NCBI GenBank assembly: GCA_029983505.1
Contig: JASBZK010000022.1
Location: forward strand, 1 to 33,399
Reading direction: 5' to 3'
DNA length: 33,399 bases
Origin: Porphyromonas sp.
Lineage (GTDB): Bacteria > Bacteroidota > Bacteroidia > Bacteroidales > Porphyromonadaceae
A program made the position numbers and the translations under genes. Positions 25,733 to 33,399 of the stretch are shown piece by piece (the stretch's first letter is position 1; each line of letters begins with the position of its first letter). The notes beneath the pieces are model-generated. The model did not search any database. It worked only from the letters and a program-made list of their open reading frames with translations, and was not told the DNA's origin.

Positions 25733-25768
25733 ATGGTTAAGAACCCCCGAATCGGGATTCTTAACCAT
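25733..25768 (-). promoter_or_regulatory. rplL-rpoB intergenic hairpin (attenuator-like)
   Basis: An 11-bp perfect outer stem (ATGGTTAAGAA, 25733-25743, with TTCTTAACCAT, 25758-25768) encloses a further CCCGA/TCGGG stem. It lies between rplL and rpoB, where many bacteria lower transcription so that ribosomal stalk protein exceeds polymerase. Downstream on the minus strand TTTCGTGTCTTTTTC is moderately U-rich, which suits partial termination or an RNase processing site. Confidence 0.65.
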
Positions 25769-25806
25769 ATTCCTGCGCTTATCGGCACAGGAGAAGAGGA
25801 AGTTGA

Positions 25807-26184
25807 TTACTTAACCTCAACCTCAGCTCCGGCTTCTTCGAGAGCGGCCTTGAGTGCGTCTGCAGTTGCTTTGTCTGCACCTTCCTTAACGGTAGAGGGA
25901 GCGCCGTCAACGAGTTCCTTTGCTTCCTTCAGACCGATGCCGAGCTGTTCTTTCACTACCTTCACTACCTGGAGCTTAGCGCCACCGGCAGCCTTGAGGA
26001 CTACGTCAAAAGCAGTTTTTTCTTCTGCTGCGGGTGCGTCAGCGCCTGCTGCAGGACCTGCGACTGCAACTGCCGCTGCAGCGGGTTCGATACCGTATTC
26101 GTCCTTGAGGATGTTCTTGAGTTCGGTTACTTCTACTACGGTAAGGTTTACCAGTTGTTCAGCGATTGCTTTGATATCAGCCAT
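25807..26184 (-). CDS. rplL: 50S ribosomal protein L7/L12
   Basis: Stalk protein L7/L12, 125 residues from MADIKAIAEQLVNLTVVEVT; it recruits translational GTPases. The open frame runs 41 codons further upstream, but those residues are unlike the family. Layout: N-terminal dimerisation domain (1-32), alanine-rich hinge (about 36-55), C-terminal factor-binding domain (FDVVLKAAGGAKLQVVKVVK, then EAKELVDGAPSTVKEG). It precedes rpoB with a hairpin in the gap. Confidence 0.97.
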   Translation of the reverse strand: MADIKAIAEQLVNLTVVEVTELKNILKDEYGIEPAAAAVAVAGPAAGADAPAAEEKTAFDVVLKAAGGAKLQVVKVVKEQLGIGLKEAKELVDGAPSTVKEGADKATADALKAALEEAGAEVEVK

Positions 26185-26476
26185 TTCAGTAATTGTATTT
26201 TGGGTGATTGGACTGTGGGGTGTATTCTGCCGATAGCGCACAAAAAAGAGATACGGGTCGAAATGTTGCTTTTGGTACGAACCTTCTCGTCTTTTTGTAT
26301 AGGCCAAGAAAAGCTTCCTGATCCTAAACTCGGGAAAATGTTCCCTTTGGTCCTGATTGTTTATCGTTTACTTTGAAAAAATGTCTTTCTGCGGGATTCA
26401 AGAGCAAGAGAATCTTGCTTCGAGAAGTGGGAGTCCGCACCGCGCCCCTTTCGGAAAAAGAGGCAGGTACACACTC
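26185..26476 (-). other. Long rplJ-rplL spacer
   Basis: A 292-bp non-coding gap inside the operon, long for this junction. It contains a small AGCAAGA/TCTTGCT hairpin (26403-26419). No TAnnTTTG promoter is seen on the minus strand and no small gene is recognisable. Confidence 0.4.
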
Positions 26477-27034
26477 TTAGGCGTTCTTTTCTTCGATGCT
26501 CTTCAGCAAACCGTGAATCGTGCCGCCTGCCGCACCTTCGAGGGCAGAAACCACGTTCGTGATCGGGCTTTGGAGCATAAAGATAACGTCTCCGATGAGC
26601 TCTTCCTTGCTCTTGACGTTGACAAGTGCGTCGAGCTGGTTCGCGCCGATGAAGAGGCTTTCCTGTACGTAAGCACTCTTGAGGGCAGGCACAACCTTGG
26701 CACCGGTCTTGGCAGCAGCCTTGAGGTCATCCTTCGTGAAATCCTTGATGAGTTTGGCGGGCGCATTGGCCGTCTCGCTGAACATCACCGCGGTATTTCC
26801 TTTGAGGGTGTCGAAGAGCGGGGTATACACTTCTCCGTCAATTTTCTCGAGAGCGAGTTTGAGGAGGGTGTTCTTGACCACTACGACTTTGACATCACGT
26901 TTGAAGGCTTCTCTGCGCAGAGCGCTGGTCTTGTCTGCGGGCATTCCTTCGACATCCGTCAGATAGAAATTCCCGTAGCTCTTGACGAGCTCGGCGAGTT
27001 GGTCGATGACCTGTGTCTTAAGTTCCTTCTTCAT
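26477..27034 (-). CDS. rplJ: 50S ribosomal protein L10
   Basis: L10, 185 residues, anchors L7/L12 dimers to 23S rRNA. The N-terminal RNA-binding domain (MKKELKTQVIDQLAELVKSY onward, with RREAFKRDVKVVVVKNTLLK) and the C-terminal helix that binds L12 (about 160-185) are present. In other bacteria the L10-L12 complex represses translation of its own mRNA; the 104-bp rplA-rplJ gap could hold such a site, though none is identifiable by eye. Confidence 0.98.
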   Translation of the reverse strand: MKKELKTQVIDQLAELVKSYGNFYLTDVEGMPADKTSALRREAFKRDVKVVVVKNTLLKLALEKIDGEVYTPLFDTLKGNTAVMFSETANAPAKLIKDFTKDDLKAAAKTGAKVVPALKSAYVQESLFIGANQLDALVNVKSKEELIGDVIFMLQSPITNVVSALEGAAGGTIHGLLKSIEEKNA

Positions 27035-27138
27035 TTCTATGTGTCTTTACTTATTATTCCTTGGATAAAATAACGAGGGCATTCAAGTGTAGAGAGGTTG
27101 TAATCTCGCACGCAGCAATGGTCTTGCCGCGGAGGCGA

Positions 27139-27840
27139 TTACTTCTCTTCCTCAATGTTGCGAGGATCTACCTTGATGCTTGGACTCATAGTACTGGAGA
27201 GGAAGATGCTCTTGACGTAAGTGCCCTTTGCGGCAGCAGGCTTGAGTTTGATGAGGTTGTTGACAAACTCGCGGGCGTTCTCGTAAATCTTGTCTGCGGG
27301 GAAGGAGACCTTACCTACAGTGGAGTGTACGATACCGGTTTTGTCGACGCGGAAGTCGATCTTACCCGCCTTCACTTCACGAACTGCGGCTGCGATGTCG
27401 TTCGTCACCGTACCGCTCTTGGGGTTCGGCATCAAACCGCGCGGACCGAGGATACGGCCGAGCGCACCGATTTTACCCATGATGGCAGGCATCGTGATGA
27501 TGACATCAACGTCAGTCCAACCGCCTTTGATCTTTTCAATGTATTCGTCCAAACCTACATAGTCTGCGCCGGCCTCTTTGGCCTCTTCTTCCTTGTCGGA
27601 AGAGCAGAGGACGAGGACACGCACTTCCTTACCTGTACCATTAGGCAAGGTCACTACGCCACGTACCATTTGGTTAGCCTTGCGGGGGTCTACGCCGAGG
27701 CGTACATCTATGTCCACGGAGGCATCAAACTTAGTGGTGGTGATTTCTTTCACCAGTGCAGATGCTTCCTGTAGGCTGTAGACTTTCCCGGGCTCGATCT
27801 TGCTTAACGCTAACTTTTGGTTCTTCGTTAGTTTGCTCAT
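27139..27840 (-). CDS. rplA: 50S ribosomal protein L1
   Basis: L1, 233 residues, forms the mobile L1 stalk that handles exiting tRNA and can repress the rplKA mRNA. The split domain I (residues 1-67 and 160 to the end) and the inserted domain II are evident; GRILGPRGLMPNPKSGTVT marks the conserved L1 signature. It follows rplK by 38 bp. No anomalies. Confidence 0.98.
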   Translation of the reverse strand: MSKLTKNQKLALSKIEPGKVYSLQEASALVKEITTTKFDASVDIDVRLGVDPRKANQMVRGVVTLPNGTGKEVRVLVLCSSDKEEEAKEAGADYVGLDEYIEKIKGGWTDVDVIITMPAIMGKIGALGRILGPRGLMPNPKSGTVTNDIAAAVREVKAGKIDFRVDKTGIVHSTVGKVSFPADKIYENAREFVNNLIKLKPAAAKGTYVKSIFLSSTMSPSIKVDPRNIEEEK

Positions 27841-27878
27841 AATCGATTCTTCTGTTTCTTTCTTCTTGTTAGTAAGAC

Positions 27879-28322
27879 TTAAACATCAGCCGGGAATTCA
27901 CCCTTTACAGCGATACCCATACTCCTTGCAGTACCTGCCACGAGCTTCATCGCGCTGGAGACGGTGAAGCAGTTCAGGTCGACCATCTTGTCTTCGGCGA
28001 TGGCACGGATGTCGTCCCAAGTCAGTGTAGCCACTTTCTTGCGGTTCGGCTCTGCGCTGCCGCTCTTCTTCTTGGCTTTTTCAAGAAGCTGGATGGCGAC
28101 GGGAGGAGTTTTTACGATAAAGTCGAAAGACTTATCCGCATAGTAGGTGATGAGCACCGGGAGGATCTGTCCTGCTTTATCCTGAGTACGGGCGTTGAAT
28201 TGCTTGCAGAACTCCATAATGTTGATCCCCTTGGCACCAAGTGCCGGACCAACGGGAGGAGAAGGATTAGCTGCACCGCCTTTGATTTGCAGTTTGAGCT
28301 GTCCTGCAATTTCTTTTGCCAT
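27879..28322 (-). CDS. rplK: 50S ribosomal protein L11
   Basis: L11, 147 residues, binds the GTPase-associated region of 23S rRNA. The N-terminal proline-rich segment GGAANPSPPVGPALGAKGIN, site of thiopeptide-linked changes in other species, is normal. The C-terminal RNA-binding domain (about 75-140) has the family hallmark ARSMGIAVKG near its end. It lies 254 bp after nusG; this gap shows no promoter of the Bacteroidetes type. Confidence 0.98.
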   Translation of the reverse strand: MAKEIAGQLKLQIKGGAANPSPPVGPALGAKGINIMEFCKQFNARTQDKAGQILPVLITYYADKSFDFIVKTPPVAIQLLEKAKKKSGSAEPNRKKVATLTWDDIRAIAEDKMVDLNCFTVSSAMKLVAGTARSMGIAVKGEFPADV

Positions 28323-28576
28323 GATTCTTAAATCTGTTTTGTTTGTGTGAGTAAATAAAATGACTCAGACAACTGTGGAACACAACACTAAAGTGACTAT
28401 CGAGCTCCGATCCTCTCCTATCCTCAGTCAGCGTGCACACGCACCCCGAATAAAAAACGTCTGCTGCTTCTCTTTCGGGCTTTCCTTCGGATCCTCACCC
28501 GGCGGCTGTAACCGTTCCGCCCCGGCGGCATCCGTAATTCCCTGCCTTTGGATTTGCAACAAACTTCAGAAAGAGA

Positions 28577-29146
28577 TCAGTCCGGCAAACTCTCCTTTTC
28601 CACTTGCATATAGTCGACCTCCATCATCGTTTCGCGTCCGAAAACTTTGACGAGAATCTTCAGTTTCTTTCGTTCGTCATTGACTTCCGTCACCTCGCCG
28701 AAAAATCCGGCGAACGGACCGAAGGTGACTTTCACGCGCTCACCCACCGAGTAATGCACTTCGACGTTCTCGGGCTTTTCGCTGAGTCGGTCGGAAGTTT
28801 CCTTCAACTGAGCTACGTCAGTATCACTGAGCGAAACCGGCTCTGTCTCTCCACCAAGGAATCCGAGTACATTCGGAACCCTCCGCAGTTTGAAGATGGT
28901 ATCGCCATTAAGCCACGCCTCAACGAAGACATAACCGGAGTAATAGGGACGAACACGCTCGACCTTGCCTTCCTTTGCCATTTTATTGACTTGGAAGTAG
29001 GTCTCCATCGGAATAAGAATATCCCTGACGTTCGTCTGAAACAGGGGCTCTACATCGCGCATCGAGCGGATGTAATCCCCCACTTCTTGTTCCTTGCCGG
29101 TGATGGTTCTTAAGACGTAGTACTTAAAGTCTGTAGCCTTGCTCAT
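28577..29146 (-). CDS. nusG: Transcription termination/antitermination protein NusG
   Basis: NusG, 189 residues from MSKATDFKYYVLRTITGKEQ. The frame could extend 42 codons upstream into sequence unlike NusG, so the internal ATG is preferred. The NGN domain (about 8-115, with RVRPYYSGYVFVEAWL) contacts polymerase; the C-terminal KOW domain (about 130-185, FGPFAGFFGEVTEV) contacts S10 or Rho. The secE-nusG-rplK order is universal. A long 254-bp spacer follows before rplK. Confidence 0.96.
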   Translation of the reverse strand: MSKATDFKYYVLRTITGKEQEVGDYIRSMRDVEPLFQTNVRDILIPMETYFQVNKMAKEGKVERVRPYYSGYVFVEAWLNGDTIFKLRRVPNVLGFLGGETEPVSLSDTDVAQLKETSDRLSEKPENVEVHYSVGERVKVTFGPFAGFFGEVTEVNDERKKLKILVKVFGRETMMEVDYMQVEKESLPD

Positions 29147-29314
29147 GCTTTTCTCGTCTTTTCCTTGCGTAGGAAAGTGCTCTCCGACCTCCAGAAGCAG
29201 GACTTTCGTCCCCGAAGGTCTAAGAGGGGTGATGTTGTGCGTTTGAAAATAAACCGGGACAGCAACCTTCATATTTGCCTCTCACGTGAGACAAATCGCT
29301 GTCCGCTCTAAGAT

Positions 29315-29533
29315 TCAAATAACGAGTTTATAGATACCGCTCATAATGAACTCGAATGCCCGGTCCACCAAGAAGATGAAGAGCGATAGAATTATGGAAG
29401 CAACTAATACTATCACCGCACTGTTGGACAGTTCCTTCCCGGTAGGCCACGTCACTTTGTAGCGAAGCTCATCAAAGCACGCTTTGATGTACTTACCACT
29501 TCGAGTGAGGAAGTTATCATTAGATTTTGCCAT
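29315..29533 (-). CDS. secE: Protein translocase subunit SecE
   Basis: Small 72-residue SecE with one membrane span (about 40-65, AVIVLVASIILSLFIFLVD) preceded by the conserved amphipathic segment ELRYKVTWPTGKELSNSA. This is the short, single-span form found outside the enterobacteria. It clamps SecY in the inner membrane. It lies between tRNA-Trp and nusG, the usual arrangement. Confidence 0.97.
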   Translation of the reverse strand: MAKSNDNFLTRSGKYIKACFDELRYKVTWPTGKELSNSAVIVLVASIILSLFIFLVDRAFEFIMSGIYKLVI

Positions 29534-29580
29534 GAACCTAATAAGTACCTATATGCAATTTATTATCTGATAAAAAAGTG

Positions 29581-29653
29581 CACGGGTTGAGAGGCTCGAA
29601 CTCCCGACAACCGGTTTTGGAGACCGGTGCTCTACCAACTGAGCTAAACCCGT
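29581..29653 (-). tRNA. trnW: tRNA-Trp (CCA)
   Basis: A 73-nt cloverleaf read on the minus strand: acceptor ACGGGTT/AACCCGT, D-stem GCTC/GAGC, anticodon stem CCGGT/ACCGG with loop CTCCAAA (anticodon CCA), T-loop TTCGAGC. The 3' CCA is not encoded. It lies between tuf and secE, as in related genomes, and is probably processed from the same transcript. Confidence 0.96.
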
Positions 29654-29747
29654 GTATAAAAGAGGAGAAAGAGTAATCTCTCTACCTTCGGCTCATCTAC
29701 ACAAAGAGACGGGGGACTCTCTTTTCTCCTCTTTTGATTTCGGCGTA

Positions 29748-30938
<1,191 letters not shown>

Positions 30939-31219
30939 AGTCCAAAAACAATGTAAATATAGTTGAGTTAAGTAATCGTTATCTTTATCCTTTTGCAAGT
31001 ATTTGCTTCCTTTATTTACACCTTTTGTAGCGAAGCCACCACACCTCCTCTCTTGCTTTTCTCGATCGCCAAAGACAAGCGACCCCGAGACCTGAGAGTG
31101 CCGGCGAGTATGGTTCCTCTACCTTTGCTTCTCCTCTTCTTCTCCCTTTCTTCTCGGGGACAAAACACCGAGCGAGGCAAAAAGAGGACAGCGCCTTTCC
31201 AGAATCAAACCTTTACTTG

Positions 31220-31291
<72 letters not shown>

Positions 31292-31334
31292 GGACTGAGT
31301 AGGATTGCGACCTATTCAGAAGTCCCATTTTTTG

Positions 31335-31407
31335 AGCGGAAGACGGGGCTCAAACCCGCGACCCTTAGCTTGGAAGGCTAATGCTCTATCGACTGAGCTA
31401 CTTCCGC
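31335..31407 (-). tRNA. trnG: tRNA-Gly (TCC)
   Basis: A 73-nt cloverleaf with fully paired acceptor GCGGAAG/CTTCCGC, anticodon stem TTAGC/GCTAA and loop CTTCCAA (anticodon TCC). CCA is not encoded. Middle of the Tyr-Gly-Thr cluster. Confidence 0.96.
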
Positions 31408-31418
31408 GGAGCAAAAAG

Positions 31419-31501
31419 TGGGCAGTGATGGATTCGAACCACCGAAGACGAACGTCAGCTGAGTTACAGTCAGCCCCATTTGGCCACTCTGGTAACTGCC
31501 C
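31419..31501 (-). tRNA. trnY: tRNA-Tyr (GTA)
   Basis: An 83-nt class II tRNA with a long variable arm (GACGTTCGTC), acceptor GGGCAGT/ACTGCCC, anticodon stem GCTGA/TCAGC and loop CTGTAAC (anticodon GTA). It is the first gene of the tRNA-tuf-rpoC unit, about 40 bp from a strong promoter. Confidence 0.96.
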
Positions 31502-31539
31502 TTTTCCATTGCTCAATCTCCCAAGTTGGAGAACGTGTG

Positions 31540-31571
31540 CAAAGGTACCAAAAGATTTTGTTTCCACCAAA
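31540..31571 (-). promoter_or_regulatory. Promoter of the tRNA-tuf-secE-nusG-rpl-rpoBC unit
   Basis: On the minus strand TTTG (31568-31571) and TACCTTTG (31540-31547) are separated by 20 bp, an excellent match to the Bacteroidetes housekeeping promoter (TTTG, about 20 bp, TAnnTTTG). Transcription would start around 31533 and reach the 5' end of tRNA-Tyr after about 30 nt. No comparable site was found in the gaps from here to rpoC. Confidence 0.85.
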
Positions 31572-31750
31572 TACCCTCCTACCCCACCCGGGGGTCATAA
31601 TCTATGGTGGTCTACAAAAGTACACATTTCGCCGCAACCTGCAAACACACCCCTCGCGTCCCTGTGCTGACGCATTAGAAACTCGTTATTAGGGTGTTTG
31701 TCCGACCTCCGTATAGGGTTCGCGTATGGGATTCGTATGGAGCCGTCGCA

Positions 31751-31845
31751 CCGTTAGGGGCAAGAGATGCCGTAGGCATCGCAAGGGTATTCGTATGGGG
31801 TTACGCCCCGTTAGGGGCAAAAGATGCCGATAGGCATCACAAGGG
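31751..31845. repeat. Tandem pair of hairpin repeats
   Basis: Two near-identical copies, 31751-31787 (37 nt) and 31808-31845 (38 nt), starting CCGTTAGGGGCAA and ending CAAGGG. Each contains a GATGCC/GGCATC hairpin (31766-31780 and 31823-31838). They differ by two G-to-A changes and one base in the hairpin loop. The second copy also completes a GCCCC/GGGGC hairpin (31805-31818). The surrounding 31560-31920 is non-coding. Confidence 0.75.
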
Positions 31846-31862
31846 AGTAGCCCGGGGTTAAG

Positions 31863-31886
31863 ACCCCGTAGGGGTGTCGACACCCC
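31863..31886. repeat. Overlapping palindromes
   Basis: ACCCC-GTA-GGGGT (31863-31875) overlaps the perfect 16-bp palindrome GGGGTGTCGACACCCC (31871-31886), which in turn overlaps CCCCGGGG (31883-31890). They belong to the hairpin-rich stretch between the tRNA promoter and the protease gene. Confidence 0.6.
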
Positions 31887-31920
31887 GGGGCGTACAGAGA
31901 TATTCATGTATTATTTGTAC

Positions 31921-32058
31921 GACCCCCATAGGGGTCGAAGATCGGAGAGAGAGAGTGCGATCCTCTGCCCCGCACGTCGATGCCTCCGGCATCTTCGTAC
32001 GGGGCTACTACCTTTCGACCGCTGACGCGGTCTTTTGTTCCTATCGGGGCACTCGTTC
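31921..32058. repeat. Structured hairpin repeat, copy B
   Basis: Hairpins at 31921-31936 (GACCCC/GGGGTC), 31979-31993 (GATGCC/GGCATC) and 32017-32032 (GACCGC/GCGGTC), with an outer stem CCCCGCAC (31968-31975) / GTACGGGG around the second. It aligns with 61-150 over about 90 nt with one gap, in the same orientation. Stem pairs differ in a compensatory way (C-G in copy A, T-A here). The remainder, 32059-32253, shows no gene. Confidence 0.7.
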
Positions 32059-32253
32059 TGCGCAAGTCGTTTCACGGTATACGTATGCGGTTTCATCGCG
32101 ATTTGCCCCGACAGGAGGCGGGATTCGGGTGTCAGACGAGGTACGGACCGAGGCGATCGCCCCGGTCTGTGTCTCGCTCACTCCCCGGTCTGTACCACAT
32201 TTCCCTGTTTGTAATGTTTGAGAAATCAAATGAACGCACTATACGATTTTTTG

Positions 32254-32261
32254 TACCTTTG
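32254..32261 (+). promoter_or_regulatory. Putative promoter of the C10 peptidase gene
   Basis: TACCTTTG matches the TAnnTTTG element on the plus strand, 49 bp before the ATG at 32311. No good TTTG lies at the expected -33 distance, so strength is uncertain. Confidence 0.6.
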
Positions 32262-32310
32262 TCGTAAGAATCGACAAATTATATTTCTCATTTTAATCAT
32301 TTTGTCTCGT

Positions 32311-33399
32311 ATGAAAAAAACATCAAAACGGCTTGGTAGGCTATGCTTACTTTCTTTCGCCTCCCTTTGCGGTGGGCTCACTTCCTGTGACGTACAGGAT
32401 ACGTTTATGGTTCCGGAGGGTACAGATGACGCTGTCGTTGCGTCATCCGAGAAAGGACTACACAACAACCTCTCGGAGTCTCAAGCCATCGCGTATGTCA
32501 ATCTCTTCGGCAACGCGATTGAAAACGGCGCCACCGACGGCTCTTCTTTGCGGTCAAACTCTCATCCCAAGGAAATATCGGATTTGGATTTCTACATTGA
32601 GGGGCAGGATACTCTCCTTTTTGCGGTAAACTACGCGGATAACCAAGGGTATGTGTTGCTCTCCGGGGACAACAGCAGTTTCCCCATTATAGCACACTCG
32701 GATAAAGGCAACCTCCGATTTAAGGACATTCAAGAGGGTAACCCGCTTTATTCCGTCTTGAGAAACTATAAAGATAAGATAAAAGAGAGATTACATAACC
32801 CTGACCTTATAAAGGGTGAGTACTACGAAAAATGGAAGGATCTCGGGAAGGAGGGGTACCAGTATGAGATAACGCCCTCCAAGAATGAACCGGAGGATGA
32901 ACTCCGAGCATATAGGGACTATTCCAGCGGAAAAGAGACTATTTATCCGTACACAGGAAAAGAGCTTGACAAGTGGTGTCAAGATGGAACATTTAACTCG
33001 GCTGCACCCAATGGCTCAATGATAGGATGCCCTGCCGTGGCAATAGGAATGTTACTTTATGACTGCGAAAATAGAGTTAATGGGAATCACTCAGTAACCT
33101 ATCCAAGATTTTACTACGGAGCGCATTTGGCAGATAGCTCAAACAATCTTGGCAGTATTGTCTCGAAAACGCTTAAACAGATAGCAGACAGTATACCCGG
33201 CTACAGCTGGTCTCCGGGTGGTAGCAGCGCTACTCCCGAAAATATTCTCATAGGATTGCATAAGCTTGGTTTCAAGAAAGCCCGGTTAGTGGATTATGAT
33301 TTTGAACAATTGTACGACAATCTATCCTTTAAATCCATAGGGTACGGCGGTACTGAGTTAACCGGGTACAGAGGAGTTTTAATTGGAGGAGATAATGGG
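32311..33399 (+). CDS. C10-family cysteine peptidase lipoprotein (partial)
   Basis: Open to the window edge, 363 codons so far with no stop. A signal peptide ends in a lipobox LTSC (Cys26), so it is probably an exported lipoprotein. Residues about 54-140 resemble the Spi/PrtT propeptide-inhibitor domain (LSESQAIAYVNLF, YADNQGYVLLSGDNSSFPII). The catalytic cysteine of the streptopain (C10) family is Cys240 in IGCPAVAIGMLLY. SPGGSSATPENI (301-312) and YRGVLIGGDNG (353-363) are family landmarks shortly before the catalytic histidine, which lies outside the window. Related enzymes in Porphyromonas and Prevotella degrade host proteins. The specific substrate, and any C-terminal sorting domain, cannot be seen. 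Confidence 0.88.
   Translation, partial: MKKTSKRLGRLCLLSFASLCGGLTSCDVQDTFMVPEGTDDAVVASSEKGLHNNLSESQAIAYVNLFGNAIENGATDGSSLRSNSHPKEISDLDFYIEGQDTLLFAVNYADNQGYVLLSGDNSSFPIIAHSDKGNLRFKDIQEGNPLYSVLRNYKDKIKERLHNPDLIKGEYYEKWKDLGKEGYQYEITPSKNEPEDELRAYRDYSSGKETIYPYTGKELDKWCQDGTFNSAAPNGSMIGCPAVAIGMLLYDCENRVNGNHSVTYPRFYYGAHLADSSNNLGSIVSKTLKQIADSIPGYSWSPGGSSATPENILIGLHKLGFKKARLVDYDFEQLYDNLSFKSIGYGGTELTGYRGVLIGGDNG

Noticed and set aside
31120..31127. TACCTTTG promoter-like motif on the plus strand
   Set aside because: No plus-strand gene follows; the next features are minus-strand tRNAs. Probably a chance match in a pyrimidine-rich stretch.
31316..31570. Open frames across the tRNA cluster
   Set aside because: They overlap three well-folded tRNA genes and resemble the familiar false ORFs translated from tRNA sequence.
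31751..32058. Possible CRISPR array
   Set aside because: The repeats are different hairpins of uneven spacing, without regular unique spacers or cas genes.

Overview
The window is a Bacteroidales chromosome segment, most like Porphyromonas or a relative. Supporting signs are: TAnnTTTG-type promoters, start codons without Shine-Dalgarno sequences, the secY-map-infA-rpmJ-rpsM-rpsK-rpsD-rpoA-rplQ and tRNA(Tyr-Gly-Thr)-tuf-tRNA(Trp)-secE-nusG orders, a roughly 1450-residue RpoC, and a C10-family lipoprotein protease. The genus is an inference; the class is well supported. Everything from rplQ to tRNA-Tyr lies on the minus strand; only the last, truncated gene is on the plus strand.

Layout, read in the direction of transcription (right to left). 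(1) 31501-17288: one apparent transcription unit from a strong promoter at 31540-31571: tRNA-Tyr, tRNA-Gly, tRNA-Thr, tuf, tRNA-Trp, secE, nusG, rplK, rplA, rplJ, rplL, rpoB, rpoC. (2) 17093-9481: a five-gene type I restriction-modification island: hsdM, an ORF6N-domain gene, hsdS, prrC (tRNA anticodon nuclease) and hsdR. (3) 9195-340: the distal half of the spc operon plus the alpha operon: rpsH, rplF, rplR, rpsE, rpmD, rplO, secY, map, infA, rpmJ, rpsM, rpsK, rpsD, rpoA, rplQ, ending in a terminator at 265-301. The str, S10 and proximal spc genes (rpsL through rpsN) that normally precede rpsH are absent here. The restriction island sits at that break, and rpsH appears to have its own promoter at 9383-9390.

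The island is the most interesting part. HsdM and HsdS form the methyltransferase and HsdR adds cleavage. The 396-residue protein encoded between hsdS and hsdR matches the T4-exclusion anticodon nuclease PrrC in place, length, ABC motifs and the spacing of its Arg-Glu-His triad. hsdS carries three in-frame 12-bp repeats (EAEL x3), analogous to the TAEL repeats that set recognition-site spacing in EcoR124. prrC carries its own 15-bp tandem array in a lysine-rich linker. This is a two-layer phage defence locus: DNA restriction, plus a tRNA-cleaving trap expected to spring when restriction is inhibited.

Both ends of the window (about 19-150 and 31921-32058) carry copies, in the same orientation, of a structured repeat made of small hairpins whose stems show compensatory changes; more relatives lie at 31751-31886. 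A C10 peptidase lipoprotein gene begins at 32311 and runs off the right edge.
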